This document shows, in pieces, positions 54,859-64,000 of a stretch of DNA of 64,000 bases. The translations under genes and the position numbers were made by a program. The DNA is taken from the NCBI GenBank assembly GCA_016281815.1, contig JAEEJK010000045.1:1-64000 (forward strand). The letters are read 5' to 3'. The stretch is from Prevotella sp. Its GTDB lineage: Bacteria; Bacteroidota; Bacteroidia; Bacteroidales; Bacteroidaceae. Under the pieces are notes generated by a model, which was not told where the DNA came from, searched no databases, and saw only the letters and a list, made by a program, of their open reading frames with translations. Within the stretch, counting starts at the first letter, position 1; the number at the start of each line of letters is the position of its first letter.

Positions 54859-55851
54859 ATGAGGAAACTATTATCCTTTTTTATGGTGATGCTCATGGCC
54901 CATACCACCTATGCTCAGAGTTCACAGAACTATTTATTGGGTGATGTCAACAAGGACGGCAGGGTCACAGTTGCCGATGCGATGATGGTGGTAAACATCA
55001 TCATGAATGGCTACACCCCCTTCTCTGTCAATCCTACGGCAGTCACCATGTTTGCAGATGGTTCTGCTACGATTGATATCGAGGGCGGCTACAATGAATA
55101 TGAGGTCACATCTTCCAACACCAAAGTGGTTAAGGCTACGCTCAGCGGCTCCACCATCACCCTCACTGCCGTGGCCATAGGCGAGGCCAAAGTGACTGTC
55201 AAGGATGTGCAGACGTTCCGCACCATCGAGATACCCGTCAAGGTGGAAACTCCATCCTACCTCGCCTGTCCAGATGATCATCATCCGCACCTGATTGACC
55301 TCGGCCTGCCATCCGGCACGAAGTGGGCATGCTGCAACGTAGACACGGACCATCCCGAGAACCAAAGCCCCACCAACTATGGCGGCTATTATGCCTGGGG
55401 CGAGATGAAGACAAAAGACACATATTACCTTGACAACTACATCCATTGCGACGGCTCATTAAGTACCTGCCACAACCTCGGCAACGACATCGCCGGCACG
55501 GAGTACGATGTGGCCCATGTGAAATGGGGCGGCTCATGGGTGATGCCGTCAAACGAGCAGCGAGACGAATTGGTCAACAACTGTACCTATGAATGGACGA
55601 CGGTGGACGGAGTTAAAGGAGGCAAGTTCACAAGCAATAAGAACGGTGCGAGTATCTTCTTGCCTGCAGCGGGCGATCGCTCGGGCGACGACATCAATGA
55701 CGCCAGCAGTTACGGCTACTACTGGTCATCGACGCGGCTCCCGGCACACATTGGCTACGCGTACTACCTCTACTTCTCTTCGGACGACGTCAACTTGGGC
55801 AGCATAGGCCACCGCTACTACGGTCGGAGCGTTCGCCCGGTCGCCAGATAG
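54859..55851 (+). CDS. secreted dockerin-like/Ig-like/FISUMP-domain protein, paralogue 2
   Basis: Start ATG 54859 (MRKLLSFFMVMLMAHTTYAQ). Same order as paralogue 1: GDVNKDGRVTVADAMMVVN, BIG2-like Ig domain, then DLGLPSGTKWACCNVD, GGYYAWGEM, HVKWGGSWVMPSNEQ, YYWSST and YYGRSVRPVAR. The first ~290 residues are nearly the same as in paralogue 1 while the stretch before the last motif (LPAHIGYAYYLYFSSDDVNLGS) is quite different, with the Tyr/Ser/Asp/Asn-rich look of lectin-fold variable loops. Preceded by element A and a canonical promoter. Confidence 0.88.
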   Translation: MRKLLSFFMVMLMAHTTYAQSSQNYLLGDVNKDGRVTVADAMMVVNIIMNGYTPFSVNPTAVTMFADGSATIDIEGGYNEYEVTSSNTKVVKATLSGSTITLTAVAIGEAKVTVKDVQTFRTIEIPVKVETPSYLACPDDHHPHLIDLGLPSGTKWACCNVDTDHPENQSPTNYGGYYAWGEMKTKDTYYLDNYIHCDGSLSTCHNLGNDIAGTEYDVAHVKWGGSWVMPSNEQRDELVNNCTYEWTTVDGVKGGKFTSNKNGASIFLPAAGDRSGDDINDASSYGYYWSSTRLPAHIGYAYYLYFSSDDVNLGSIGHRYYGRSVRPVAR

Positions 55852-56048
55852 GTGCATCCTTGTCCCGCCCCCTCGCCCGCAAACCCACTTGGGGTGGTGG
55901 TGGGGCTCGAAAAATGTGAATGTGAGTGGAAACAATTGCCAAAATGCGGACATGCATAAAGCAAGTCCTTACGACTTCTATGACAATTTTGCACACGCCA
56001 AAGGGCATACATAAAGTAAGCCCCAACAGTGTTTGATGAGGTTGATTT

Positions 56049-58874
56049 TTAAAGGAGTTCTCGTTGTAGGAACTTTGCGGTGTAGCCCTTTCCGCTGCGT
56101 GCCACCTCCTCCGGAGTGCCGGTGACGACAACTTGTCCGCCGCCGCGGCCGCCGTCGGGCCCCATGTCGATGATGTGGTCGGCCAATTTGATGACATCCA
56201 GGTTGTGCTCAATGACGATGACGGTGTTGCCACGGGCAACCAGCCGTTGCAATACGTCCATGAGGATGCGTATATCCTCAAAGTGCAGGCCTGTGGTAGG
56301 CTCGTCGAGGATATACACCGTTTTCCCTGTGTCGCGCTTCGAAAGTTCGGTGGCCAACTTCACCCGCTGGCTCTCGCCGCCGGAGAGGGTGGTGGAAGGC
56401 TGACCGAGTTTGATATAGCCCAGTCCTACGTCCTGAATGGTCTTGACTTTGTGGAGGATGGCAGGCACATTCTCAAAATATTCCACGGCTTGGTTGATGG
56501 TCATGTCGAGGACATCGGCAATCGACTTACCCTTGAACCTCACCTCCAGTGTCTCACGGTTGTATCGCTTGCCGTGGCAAACCTCGCAGGGCACCATGAC
56601 ATCGGGCAGGAAGTTCATCTCGATGGTGCGGTAGCCATTGCCTCCGCAGGCCTCGCATCGGCCCCCCTTGACATTGAAAGAGAAACGGCCAGGTTTGTAG
56701 CCTCGTATCTTGGCTTCGGGAAGATTGACGAACAGGGAGCGGATGTCGCCGAACACACCCGTGTAGGTAGCGGGATTAGACCGAGGCGTGCGTCCGATGG
56801 GCGACTGGTCCACGTCCACCACCTTGTCCACATAGTGCAGTCCCTCGATGCTGTCGTAGGGCATGGGGTGCTTCAGCGAACGGTAGAAATGCTGCGAGAG
56901 GATGGGCTGCAGTGTCTCGTTGACGAGCGTGGACTTTCCCGAACCGCTCACGCCGGTCACCACAATCAGTTTTCCCAGCGGAAAATCCACATCGATGCCA
57001 CGGAGGTTGTTGCCGCGCGCCCCGTGTATTCTGATGCTCTTGCCATTACCTTTGCGGCGGGTCTCAGGAACCGGAATCTGGCGCACTCCGTTTAGGTATT
57101 CGCTGGTGATGGTGGAATGGTTCAGCATGTTGCCCACCGTGCCCTGATAGACCACCTCACCACCTTTGCGGCCAGCCTTCGGGCCGATGTCGACGATGTA
57201 GTCGGAGGCGAGCATCATGTCTTTGTCGTGCTCCACCACGATGACGGTGTTGCCGATGTCGCGCAACTGCTTCAGACTACTGATGAGTTTCTCGTTGTCG
57301 CGTTGGTGGAGTCCGATGCTGGGCTCGTCGAGGATGTAAAGCACATTGACCAACTGGGAGCCTATCTGTGTGGCCAGTCGGATGCGCTGACTCTCGCCGC
57401 CGGAAAGTGATGCCGACTGTCGGTCAAGCGACAGGTAGTCGAGTCCCACGTCGAGCAGGAAGTCGATGCGGGTGCGTATCTCCTTGAGAATTTCAGTGGC
57501 AATCTTCTTTTCCTTGCTTCCCAGGTGCTGTTCGGCCTCATCGAGCCATTCACGCAACTGGCTGATGTCGAGATGGGAGGCCTCCGAGATGTTCTTGTCC
57601 CAGATGCGGAACGACAAAGACTCTCGGTTGAGGCGCTGTCCCTTGCACTCCGGGCATTGGCAGACCGCCAAGAACTGGTCCGCCCATTTCTGACCGCTGG
57701 CGCTGTCGTCGTTCTCCATCACCTGACGGAGGTATTTGATGACACCGTCGTAGTTGGTGAAATAATCGCTCGACGTGTGAACGAGTTCCTTGGCGATGCG
57801 CACGGAAGAGAGCGATCCGTAGAGAATTTCCCTGAGCGCCTCATCAGGCACCTCGCTCATAGGGGTCTTCACCGTGCAGTCATATTTTTGGAGGATGGCA
57901 TCTATCTGCCAAAAAATCATTTGGTTGCGATATTTCCCCAGAGGGGTGATAGCCCCCTCGGCGATGGACAACCGCTTGTCGGGCATCACCTTGTCAAGGT
58001 CAATCTCATTGATATAGCCCAGTCCCTTGCAGTGCGGACAGGCACCCTCAGGTGAGTTGAACGAGAAGCGGTTGGGAGCCGGGTCGGCATAGGAGATGCC
58101 GGTGGTGGGGCACATCAGGCGTTTGGAGAAACTGCGCAGGCTGCTGTCCTCCTTGTCGAGAATCATCACCACACCCTCACCCTGGCGCATGGCGATTTCT
58201 ACACTTCGGCGCAGCCGCTCGTCATCCTTGCTCTGCACCTTGAGTTTGTCGACGACCACCTCGATGTTGTGGTTCTTGTAGCGGTCCACCTTCATGCCGC
58301 GTGTGATTTCGGCTATCTCTCCGTCGACACGCACATAAAGGTATCCTTTGCGGCGCATGCTCTCAAACAGTTCGCGGTAATGTCCCTTTCGCTGTCTGAC
58401 CAAGGGTGCGAGGATGTAGATGGGATGGTCGCCATAGCGGTCGAGGATCATCTGCTGTACACGCTCCTCGGTGTATTTCACCATCTCCTCACCGGTGTGG
58501 TAACTGTATGCCGTTCCGGCGCGGGCGTAGAGCAGTCGGAGGAAATCATAAATCTCTGTGGTGGTGCCCACGGTGGAGCGGGGGTTCTTGTTGGTGGTCT
58601 TCTGCTCGATGCTGATGACGGGACTCAGACCTGTGATCTTGTCCACATCCGGGCGCTCCATTCCCCCCAGGAAGTTGCGCGCGTATGCAGAGAATGTCTC
58701 GATGTACCGTCGCTGTCCCTCCGCGTAGATGGTGTCGAAGGCAAGGGACGACTTGCCCGAGCCTGAAAGACCGGTAATCACCGTCAGGCTGCCACGCGGG
58801 ATCTCCACGTCGATGTTCTTCAGATTGTGAACCCTGGCTCCCCAGACATTGATTTTCTCGTCCTCTCGCTGCAT
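56049..58874 (-). CDS. uvrA: excinuclease ABC subunit A
   Basis: Full-length UvrA, 941 aa. Two ABC ATPase modules: Walker [10 protein letters not shown] (~35) and GVSGSGKST, signature [11 protein letters not shown] and [11 protein letters not shown], Walker [10 protein letters not shown] and [10 protein letters not shown]. Zinc modules CPHCKG, CPECKG and CEACGG...CEVCHG are present. UvrA scans DNA for bulky damage and loads UvrB in nucleotide excision repair, in the cytoplasm. Housekeeping gene, unrelated to the glycan genes. Its 197-bp downstream gap to FISUMP 2 shows no strong terminator. Confidence 0.98.
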   Translation of the reverse strand: MQREDEKINVWGARVHNLKNIDVEIPRGSLTVITGLSGSGKSSLAFDTIYAEGQRRYIETFSAYARNFLGGMERPDVDKITGLSPVISIEQKTTNKNPRSTVGTTTEIYDFLRLLYARAGTAYSYHTGEEMVKYTEERVQQMILDRYGDHPIYILAPLVRQRKGHYRELFESMRRKGYLYVRVDGEIAEITRGMKVDRYKNHNIEVVVDKLKVQSKDDERLRRSVEIAMRQGEGVVMILDKEDSSLRSFSKRLMCPTTGISYADPAPNRFSFNSPEGACPHCKGLGYINEIDLDKVMPDKRLSIAEGAITPLGKYRNQMIFWQIDAILQKYDCTVKTPMSEVPDEALREILYGSLSSVRIAKELVHTSSDYFTNYDGVIKYLRQVMENDDSASGQKWADQFLAVCQCPECKGQRLNRESLSFRIWDKNISEASHLDISQLREWLDEAEQHLGSKEKKIATEILKEIRTRIDFLLDVGLDYLSLDRQSASLSGGESQRIRLATQIGSQLVNVLYILDEPSIGLHQRDNEKLISSLKQLRDIGNTVIVVEHDKDMMLASDYIVDIGPKAGRKGGEVVYQGTVGNMLNHSTITSEYLNGVRQIPVPETRRKGNGKSIRIHGARGNNLRGIDVDFPLGKLIVVTGVSGSGKSTLVNETLQPILSQHFYRSLKHPMPYDSIEGLHYVDKVVDVDQSPIGRTPRSNPATYTGVFGDIRSLFVNLPEAKIRGYKPGRFSFNVKGGRCEACGGNGYRTIEMNFLPDVMVPCEVCHGKRYNRETLEVRFKGKSIADVLDMTINQAVEYFENVPAILHKVKTIQDVGLGYIKLGQPSTTLSGGESQRVKLATELSKRDTGKTVYILDEPTTGLHFEDIRILMDVLQRLVARGNTVIVIEHNLDVIKLADHIIDMGPDGGRGGGQVVVTGTPEEVARSGKGYTAKFLQRELL

Positions 58875-58916
58875 AGTTTTGATGAATGGGTGCTTGTTGT
58901 TGCTTTGTCCGTGAGG

Positions 58917-59651
58917 TTATGGGTTGTTTGACGGTGCAGTGGACTCGTGCTCGCGGAATCCGCGCAGGAGGTTGACATCGCGCCTGATGTGGTATTTGCG
59001 TCCATCGGCCCCCTTGGCCTGCACATCGACATAATAGACACCCTCTTTCGCGTCGTGTCCGTTAAAAGTGCCGTCCCATCCGCCAGCGGGGTCGGTCCAC
59101 TCATAAATTTTCTGTCCCCATCGGCTGAAGATGATGGCCCTGAACTCCACGAGGCTCTGATATTCCTTGGGTTTGTAGATGTCATTCCTATCGTCGCCAT
59201 TGGGGGAGAATGCGTTGGGCATGGTGAGTTTGCTCTCGCTGATGGTGACACGGAGTGGTCCTAGGTCGTTCCAGTAATCCTGGGTGTAGGTGATGGAGTC
59301 ATTGCCTTGTGTGAAGATGGCGTAACAGACGATTCTGTGAGAACCCGCCTGTGAGAAGGTGTATTCCGTGTCTTGCTCGTATCGGATCAGGTAGGGCTCA
59401 TTTTGGGCATCGCCCTCCAATGAGAAACGCCATTCGTAGTACTCATTCCATGCCCCTGTGTTCTCGGGATTGGCTTGAAAGCGGCCCACGAGAGGAGCCG
59501 ACCCCGAATAGTCGGTGCTCTGTTCTTCTTTTCCGTCCGAACTGATGTATGTGGCGGTGGGAGAGATGGTGGGTGTCTCATCGTCCTGAGCCATTGCGGT
59601 GAGGGCGAAGCAAACCAATATGGCGGATAAGGCAAGTTTTTTAGTCGTCAT
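58917..59651 (-). CDS. T9SS type-B sorting-domain (gliding-motility-type C terminus) protein
   Basis: Signal peptide MTTKKLALSAILVCFALTAMAQ. The middle is a PKD/Ig-like domain (GRFQANPENTGAWNEYYEWRF). The last ~85 residues form the CHU_C/type-B sorting domain: TMPNAFSPNGDDRND, IFSRWGQKIYEW, GGWDGTFNGHDAKEGVYYVDV. Such domains direct export through the type IX secretion system, whose machinery must be encoded elsewhere. 244 aa, small for the class, so little besides the targeting domain is carried. 42 bp after uvrA in the upstream direction. Confidence 0.9.
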   Translation of the reverse strand: MTTKKLALSAILVCFALTAMAQDDETPTISPTATYISSDGKEEQSTDYSGSAPLVGRFQANPENTGAWNEYYEWRFSLEGDAQNEPYLIRYEQDTEYTFSQAGSHRIVCYAIFTQGNDSITYTQDYWNDLGPLRVTISESKLTMPNAFSPNGDDRNDIYKPKEYQSLVEFRAIIFSRWGQKIYEWTDPAGGWDGTFNGHDAKEGVYYVDVQAKGADGRKYHIRRDVNLLRGFREHESTAPSNNP

Positions 59652-59733
59652 GTCATTCTGTTTTCTATCAAAACGCGAAGATACGAAAAATAGTTTGTCA
59701 GACAGCGTTCATTTTTCGTTTTTTTGGCATTTT

Positions 59734-60687
59734 TTAGCCGATGCCATATTTTTCCGCCATCCTGCGGTAGAAATCGCTCTGTGCGTCCATAGTGGTTGGC
59801 TGTGCAGAAGACAGCCTGTCGGAGAGTTCGCTGATGGCTTTCGTGATGGGGTGTCCCTGTGATTTCCTGATGGCGATGCACTGCTGCAGTTCGTATGCGG
59901 CACGCGACGGGTCGCGGTCGGCCAGCAGTTGGGCCAGTTGCTGGTGGTATCCAGAGCGGAACTGCTTCTGCCGTTGGTGAGTGATGGCCTGGCAGAGGAG
60001 TGCCGCCTTGTGTCCTGGGTCGTCGGTGAGTTGTGCGAGGTCGGCATAGAGCCAACTGTCATGGTAGCGGGTGAGCAGTTGCCGGTAGATGTTGGCGGCT
60101 TTCTCGCGCTCGTTCATGATGCTGTAGACCACCGCCATTTGTCGCTGGTGGTTTTTGTCGTATGGCCGCCGCCGAATGGCTTCTTGCAGCATAGGCATGA
60201 TGATGAGGGCATTGTCGGCTGTGGGCTGTCGGCGCAGTTGGTGAAAAGCCTGGGTGAGCATCCGTTGGGCATTGGAGGGCAATGGGAATCTCCGTTTGTC
60301 CTCCGGCTCCCCCTCTTTAGAACTCGGAATGAATCCTTGCCAGTCGGCTTCGGTGAGATGTTGAGAGGCATAGTTGCCGATGAATGACAGGATGTCAAAT
60401 CCCGGCACTTGTTCACCCAACAGTACGGCAGATCCCATGATGGCAGCATGTACTTTCCCATCCTTGTCATCGATGGAGGGTAGCACGCGCAGCAAGGCCT
60501 CAAACACTTTCCGTGCTTCAGTGTGCCGCTTCTCCCTCAGACGTTTGCGCAGGATGTCGCTGCCCGTCCAGAACATGGCGAGTGTGGTGTATTTGCCCTT
60601 GTGCACGGCATACATGGGGCGGATGGCCTCGTAAGCCTCCTCGATACGCCCCTGCTTCCGTAACTCAAAAATCTCCTTGACCGTCAT
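59734..60687 (-). CDS. TPR-like helical cytoplasmic protein, unknown function
   Basis: 317 aa, no signal. Starts MTVKEIFELRKQGRIEEAYEAIRPMY, the first of several helix-turn-helix pairs of TPR type (EARKVFEALLRVLPS, YDKNHQRQMAVVYSIMNEREKAANIYRQLL, GYHQQLAQLLADRDPSRAAYELQQC). Likely a protein-protein scaffold. I do not recognise a named family with confidence. A heptamer array separates it from the peptidase gene. Confidence 0.75.
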   Translation of the reverse strand: MTVKEIFELRKQGRIEEAYEAIRPMYAVHKGKYTTLAMFWTGSDILRKRLREKRHTEARKVFEALLRVLPSIDDKDGKVHAAIMGSAVLLGEQVPGFDILSFIGNYASQHLTEADWQGFIPSSKEGEPEDKRRFPLPSNAQRMLTQAFHQLRRQPTADNALIIMPMLQEAIRRRPYDKNHQRQMAVVYSIMNEREKAANIYRQLLTRYHDSWLYADLAQLTDDPGHKAALLCQAITHQRQKQFRSGYHQQLAQLLADRDPSRAAYELQQCIAIRKSQGHPITKAISELSDRLSSAQPTTMDAQSDFYRRMAEKYGIG

Positions 60688-60691
60688 ATAT

Positions 60692-60761
60692 CAATCTTCA
60701 ATTTTCAATCTTCAATCTTCAATTTTCAATTTTCAATTTTCAATCTTCAATCTTCAATTTA
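60692..60761 (-). repeat. heptanucleotide tandem repeat, ten units
   Basis: Ten contiguous 7-bp units of caatctt/caatttt type fill the gap between the TPR-like gene and the peptidase, and the last unit overlaps the peptidase stop codon (60759-60761). Same heptamer family as the array inside the membrane-protein gene at 8454. Confidence 0.9.
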
Positions 60762-62858
60762 TTTCATCCACAGGTTGTGCATGATGAAGCCGTAGATGTC
60801 GGCTTGTTCCTCCAGCACCTTGGCCATGGGTTTGCCGCTGCCATGACCAGCCTTGGAGTCGATGCGGATGAGCACAGGATTGGTCCCCGTGTGACATTCC
60901 TGCAGGGTGGCGGCAAATTTGAAGGAGTGGGCAGGCACCACGCGGTCGTCGTGGTCGGCAGTGGTGACGAGGGTGGCGGGGTAGGCCGTGCCCGGTCGCA
61001 GGTTGTGTAGAGGAGAGTAGCCATGAAGATACTCAAACATCTCGCGGCTGTCGGCGCTGGTGCCATAGTCTCCGGCCCAGTTCCAGCCGATGGTGAAGAG
61101 ATGGTAGCGCAGCATGTCCATCACGCCCACCTGTGGTATGGCCACCTTGAAGAGGTCGGGCCGCTGTGTCATACATGCTCCCACGAGCAGTCCGCCGTTG
61201 GAGCCACCCTGGATGGCCACTTTCTGACTGTTGGTGTATTTCTGTGCGATGAGCCATTCGGTGGCGGCGATGAAGTCATCGAAGACATTCTGCTTTTTCA
61301 TCTTAGTGCCCGCCTGATGCCATTCCTCGCCATATTCGTTTCCACCGCGCAGGTTGACCATGGCATAGATGCCGCCGCGCTCGAGGAAGGGGATGCGCAT
61401 GGCGGAGAACGACGGACTCAGACCGATGTTGAAACCACCGTAGCCATAGACGAGCACGGGGTTCTTGCCATTGCGCTTCAGTCCTTTTTTGTAGGTGATG
61501 AACATGGGGATGCGTGTGCCGTCCTTACTGTTGAAGAACACCTGCTCGCTCACAAAATTGTCTTGTTTGAAGTTGACCTTGGGAGCGGCATGGACCATGT
61601 GCCGGTCGGCATCGATGTCATATCGGTAGATGGTGCCGGGGATGGTGAATGAACTGAAAGCGTAGAAACATTCCTTCCGATCCTTGTCGCCGCTGAATGA
61701 GGCCGACCCCACTGATGGCAGTACGATCTCGCGGATGCGCTCTCCGGAGAGTTGGTGCAGGTAGGCGTGTGTGGAGGCATCCTTGCTGTAGCAGAGCAGC
61801 AGTTTTCCATCGATGATGTCGGCATTTTCAATCACATCGCTGGACTCTGTCACCACTTCTTTCCAATGGCTGATGCCTGGGTTATGGATGTCAGCCACCA
61901 TCACTTTTGAGCGTGGTGCATGGTCGTTGGTCACGATATAGATTTTGTCTCCCACATTGTCGATGGGGGAATATGTGCAGTCCATATTGGAAGTCAACTG
62001 TATCATCTGTGAGTTGGGCACCCGGAGGTCGCGCACAAACAGGTTGTTGCCGTCGCCGGCTCCGCTCTCGAAGAGATACATGATGGTCTCCTCCTTGTTG
62101 ACGGCCACTGTGTAGAAGCGCTTCGGTTCTGTCGGGTTCATATAGATGATGGGATCCTCAGACTGCGGCGTGCCGATGCGGTGATAATAAACCTTGTGTC
62201 CTTCGTTGACATTGGAGAACTCCTTGCCTTTCTCCGGCAGGTCGTAGGCGGAGTAATAGAACCCGTCGCCGTGCCATGCCGCTCCTGAGAACTTAGCCCA
62301 TTCCACATGGTCGTCAAGCAGTTGTCCTGTCTCAGTGTCGAGCACATAGAATTCCTGCCAGTCCGACCCGCTTCGTGAGATGCTGTAGGCAGCGTATTTC
62401 CCGTTGTGTGAGAAATAGATGCCCTTGAGAGCCACGGTTCCGTCGCTGCTCAACTTGTTGGGGTCGAGGAACACGCGTGGAGTGCCGCCCAACTCGTCCA
62501 TCACATACATCACGCTTTGGTTTTGCAAACCGTCGTTTTTGTAGAAATACCATTTTCCATACCGGTAGAAGGGGGCACTCACCTTCTCGTAGTTGGCCAC
62601 CTGGCGGAGGCGGTCGATCAGTTTCTGTCTGCCGGGAATGGCTTGCAGGTAGGCATCGGTGATGGCATTCTCTGCCTTTACCCATGCGGCAGTCTGGGCG
62701 CTGGTGTCGTTTTCAAGCCAGCGGTAGGGGTCGGCCACCTTTGTGCCGAAATATTCGTCTACGGTGCCGTCCTTCGGGGTGGCGGGATAGGTGATTTTCT
62801 GTGCATGCATGGTCATGGCGCTGAGGATAATAGCGGTGAGGATGATGTTTTTCTTCAT
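60759..62858 (-). CDS. prolyl oligopeptidase (S9A), exported
   Basis: Start at ATG 62858 (MKKNIILTAIILSAMTMHAQ, signal peptide); the track start is a TTG nine bases earlier. N-terminal pattern YPATPKDGTVDEYFGTKVADPYRWLEND is typical of prolyl oligopeptidase; a seven-bladed propeller follows. Catalytic triad: Ser in IQGGSNGGLLVG, Asp in TADHDDRVVP, His in SKAGHGSG. Cleaves small peptides after proline in the periplasm. About 699 aa, normal. Monocistronic by its promoter. Confidence 0.95.
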   Translation of the reverse strand: MKKNIILTAIILSAMTMHAQKITYPATPKDGTVDEYFGTKVADPYRWLENDTSAQTAAWVKAENAITDAYLQAIPGRQKLIDRLRQVANYEKVSAPFYRYGKWYFYKNDGLQNQSVMYVMDELGGTPRVFLDPNKLSSDGTVALKGIYFSHNGKYAAYSISRSGSDWQEFYVLDTETGQLLDDHVEWAKFSGAAWHGDGFYYSAYDLPEKGKEFSNVNEGHKVYYHRIGTPQSEDPIIYMNPTEPKRFYTVAVNKEETIMYLFESGAGDGNNLFVRDLRVPNSQMIQLTSNMDCTYSPIDNVGDKIYIVTNDHAPRSKVMVADIHNPGISHWKEVVTESSDVIENADIIDGKLLLCYSKDASTHAYLHQLSGERIREIVLPSVGSASFSGDKDRKECFYAFSSFTIPGTIYRYDIDADRHMVHAAPKVNFKQDNFVSEQVFFNSKDGTRIPMFITYKKGLKRNGKNPVLVYGYGGFNIGLSPSFSAMRIPFLERGGIYAMVNLRGGNEYGEEWHQAGTKMKKQNVFDDFIAATEWLIAQKYTNSQKVAIQGGSNGGLLVGACMTQRPDLFKVAIPQVGVMDMLRYHLFTIGWNWAGDYGTSADSREMFEYLHGYSPLHNLRPGTAYPATLVTTADHDDRVVPAHSFKFAATLQECHTGTNPVLIRIDSKAGHGSGKPMAKVLEEQADIYGFIMHNLWMK

Positions 62859-62886
62859 ATTGTTCAAGTGTGTTTGTATTTTTATG

Positions 62887-62895
62887 GCAAAGGTA
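62887..62895 (-). promoter_or_regulatory. -7 box of the prolyl oligopeptidase gene
   Basis: Minus strand TACCTTTGC, 29 bp before the ATG at 62858. Confidence 0.78.
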
Positions 62896-62957
62896 ATGCA
62901 TAGCGGGGGGATTGCAAAGAAAACAACACATTATTTTATGGTATTTGGTTGACTTTC

Positions 62958-63465
62958 TCAACACGGAGTTACAGAGGTACTGAGATTTTTATGTGATTGT
63001 CAACACAGAGTTACAGAGGTACAGAGATTAAAGAATTAATGGGATATGGTAATTATATGTTCATTCTGATTCCGCAAGTTGATACTTGTACGTAAAAGAA
63101 GAGATGATCAAAAACCGCTTCGCTTCGATAAAAAGAAGAAAAACATTTTTGGATGATATTTGGCAAACGCTGATGCTTGCAAAAAACGCCAAGGCGTTCG
63201 CAAAAAGGGTGAAAAAAGAGTCCTCTATGTAGGGTCAACGCCCCCCAACCCCCTCTAATCTTAGAGGGGGAGCCTGATTACTCCTGCTTCAGATGGCTGA
63301 TTACTCTTGCTTCAGACGGCTGATTACTCTTGCTTCAGACGGCTGATGACTCCTGCTTCAGACGACTGATGACTCCTGCTTCAGACGGCTGATGACTCCT
63401 GCTTCAGAAAAGCAATCAGGAGTAATGCTTTAATAATCTCTGTACCTTTGTAACTCTGTGTTGGA
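62958..63465. repeat. MITE-like 508-bp element B with terminal inverted repeats
   Basis: Left end tcaacacggagttacagaggtactgagat (62958) with a second copy at 63000, right end aatctctgtacctttgtaactctgtgttgga (to 63465). Nearly the same as element A but lacks its ~75-bp internal segment and has six rather than three VNTR units. It lies at the same distance upstream of FISUMP 3 as element A of FISUMP 2, and the DNA beyond it up to the promoter is also conserved (attcgtggacattcgtgg). Confidence 0.75.
63274..63411 (+). repeat. 23-bp VNTR, six units
   Basis: Six contiguous units of ctgat(t/g)actc(c/t)tgcttcaga(t/c)gg. The last unit ends in cagaaaag as in element A. Confidence 0.9.
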
Positions 63466-63578
63466 AAATAATTTATGAAAAATTCGTGGACATTCGTGGT
63501 TATTCGTGTAAAAGTTCTTTTTGTCAAATAATTATCATGTAATGTTCCACTTAATTTTCCATTAATTCTGAAACACTA

Positions 63579-63610
63579 TTGGAACTATCATGGAAAAATG
63601 CTATATTTGC
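63579..63610 (+). promoter_or_regulatory. promoter of FISUMP paralogue 3
   Basis: TTG (63579-63581), 20-bp spacer, TATATTTGC (63602-63610), same as paralogue 2. Confidence 0.85.
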
Positions 63611-63681
63611 ACAATTGTAGGATCTCAATGATGCCTGATAACTTCGCTGAAACCAAAACGATAACTACAATTGTAACAGAT

Positions 63682-64000
63682 ATGAGAAAGTTATTATCCA
63701 TTTTTATGGTGATGCTCATGGCCATTACAACCCATGCTCAGAACAACTACAAGTTGGGGGATTTCAACCGAGACGGGAGGGTCACTGTTGCCGATGCCAT
63801 GATGGTGGTAAATGTCATCCTGAATGGTACACCTCCTCTCTTCGCCAACCAGACGTCCGTCACCATGTTCGCAGATGGCACTATCACGATTGGTATCGTG
63901 GACGGGCAAAATGAATATGAAGTCATATCTTCCAACACCAATGTGGTTACGGCGTCGCTCAGCGGTTCGGTCATCACCCTCACTGCTGTGGCCAACGGCG
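63682..64000 (+). CDS. dockerin-like/Ig-like protein, FISUMP paralogue 3, 5' part
   Basis: Not in the ORF track because it runs off the window. ATG 63682 opens MRKLLSIFMVMLMAITTHAQ (signal peptide), then KLGDFNRDGRVTVADAMMVVN and the Ig-like domain (FANQTSVTMFADGTITIGI..., SSNTNVVTASLSGSVITLT). Divergence from paralogues 1 and 2 is greater than between those two (for example ITIGIVDGQNEYEVISS). The FISUMP domain itself would lie beyond the window and is inferred from the match of the rest. Confidence 0.85.
   Translation, partial: MRKLLSIFMVMLMAITTHAQNNYKLGDFNRDGRVTVADAMMVVNVILNGTPPLFANQTSVTMFADGTITIGIVDGQNEYEVISSNTNVVTASLSGSVITLTAVANG

Noticed and set aside
56133-57095. 320-aa plus-strand ORF opposite uvrA
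   Set aside because: uvrA is full length with all motifs; the ORF is its antisense shadow.
63274-63411. Possible CRISPR array (regular 23-bp repeats)
   Set aside because: Units are directly contiguous without spacers and no cas genes are present; it is a VNTR.

Overview
The window reads as a chromosome segment of a plant-fibre-degrading Bacteroidales bacterium, most probably a rumen or gut Prevotella (Xylanibacter/Segatella group). The basis is SusC/SusD pairs, Bacteroidetes -7 boxes (TAnnTTTGC) in front of many genes, T9SS-type sorting domains, and a GH10 xylanase-feruloyl esterase fusion with the architecture of Xyn10D-Fae1A of Prevotella ruminicola. No rRNA, tRNA, CRISPR array, phage or integrase gene was seen.

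Layout. 1-2.9 kb (+): the 3' end of a SusD-like gene with a terminator, then a secreted GH28 enzyme with its own promoter. 2.9-18.9 kb (-): one long SusC-SusD-lipoprotein operon continuing into two large polytopic membrane proteins that alternate with two PD40 beta-propeller lipoproteins carrying a CxxCH haem-type motif, ending in a barrel-like protein. A third PD40 lipoprotein, lacking the CxxCH block, sits just downstream under its own promoter. That promoter and the SusC promoter share the same operator-like dyad at exactly the same distance from the -7 box. This locus is the best candidate for an undescribed system.

19-23 kb (+): two GH43 enzymes. 23-33 kb (-): a six-gene operon (isomerase, PLP enzyme, 98-residue unknown, beta-helix protein, YicI-type alpha-xylosidase, SSS symporter) preceded by a GH43 gene. 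33-51 kb: more carbohydrate enzymes (DUF5703/GH95-like, SGNH esterase, GH106, GH2, GH10-CE1) mixed with small housekeeping or unknown genes, a deleted thioredoxin-like pseudogene and a YoeB-type toxin-antitoxin pair. 51-64 kb: three paralogous dockerin-like/Ig/FISUMP proteins, two of them preceded by ~0.5-kb repeats with terminal inverted repeats and an internal 23-bp VNTR, with an S41 peptidase, uvrA, a T9SS type-B protein, a TPR-like protein and a prolyl oligopeptidase.

How it works together: secreted GH28, GH43, GH106, GH2, GH10-CE1 and esterase activities would trim pectin and arabinoxylan side chains outside or in the periplasm; the symporter would bring in small products for the cytoplasmic alpha-xylosidase and isomerase. 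A second theme is an unusual load of short tandem repeats (7, 8, 9, 23 and 27 bp units), several touching stop codons and three lying inside genes. All functional calls come from reading motifs by eye; no database search was run.
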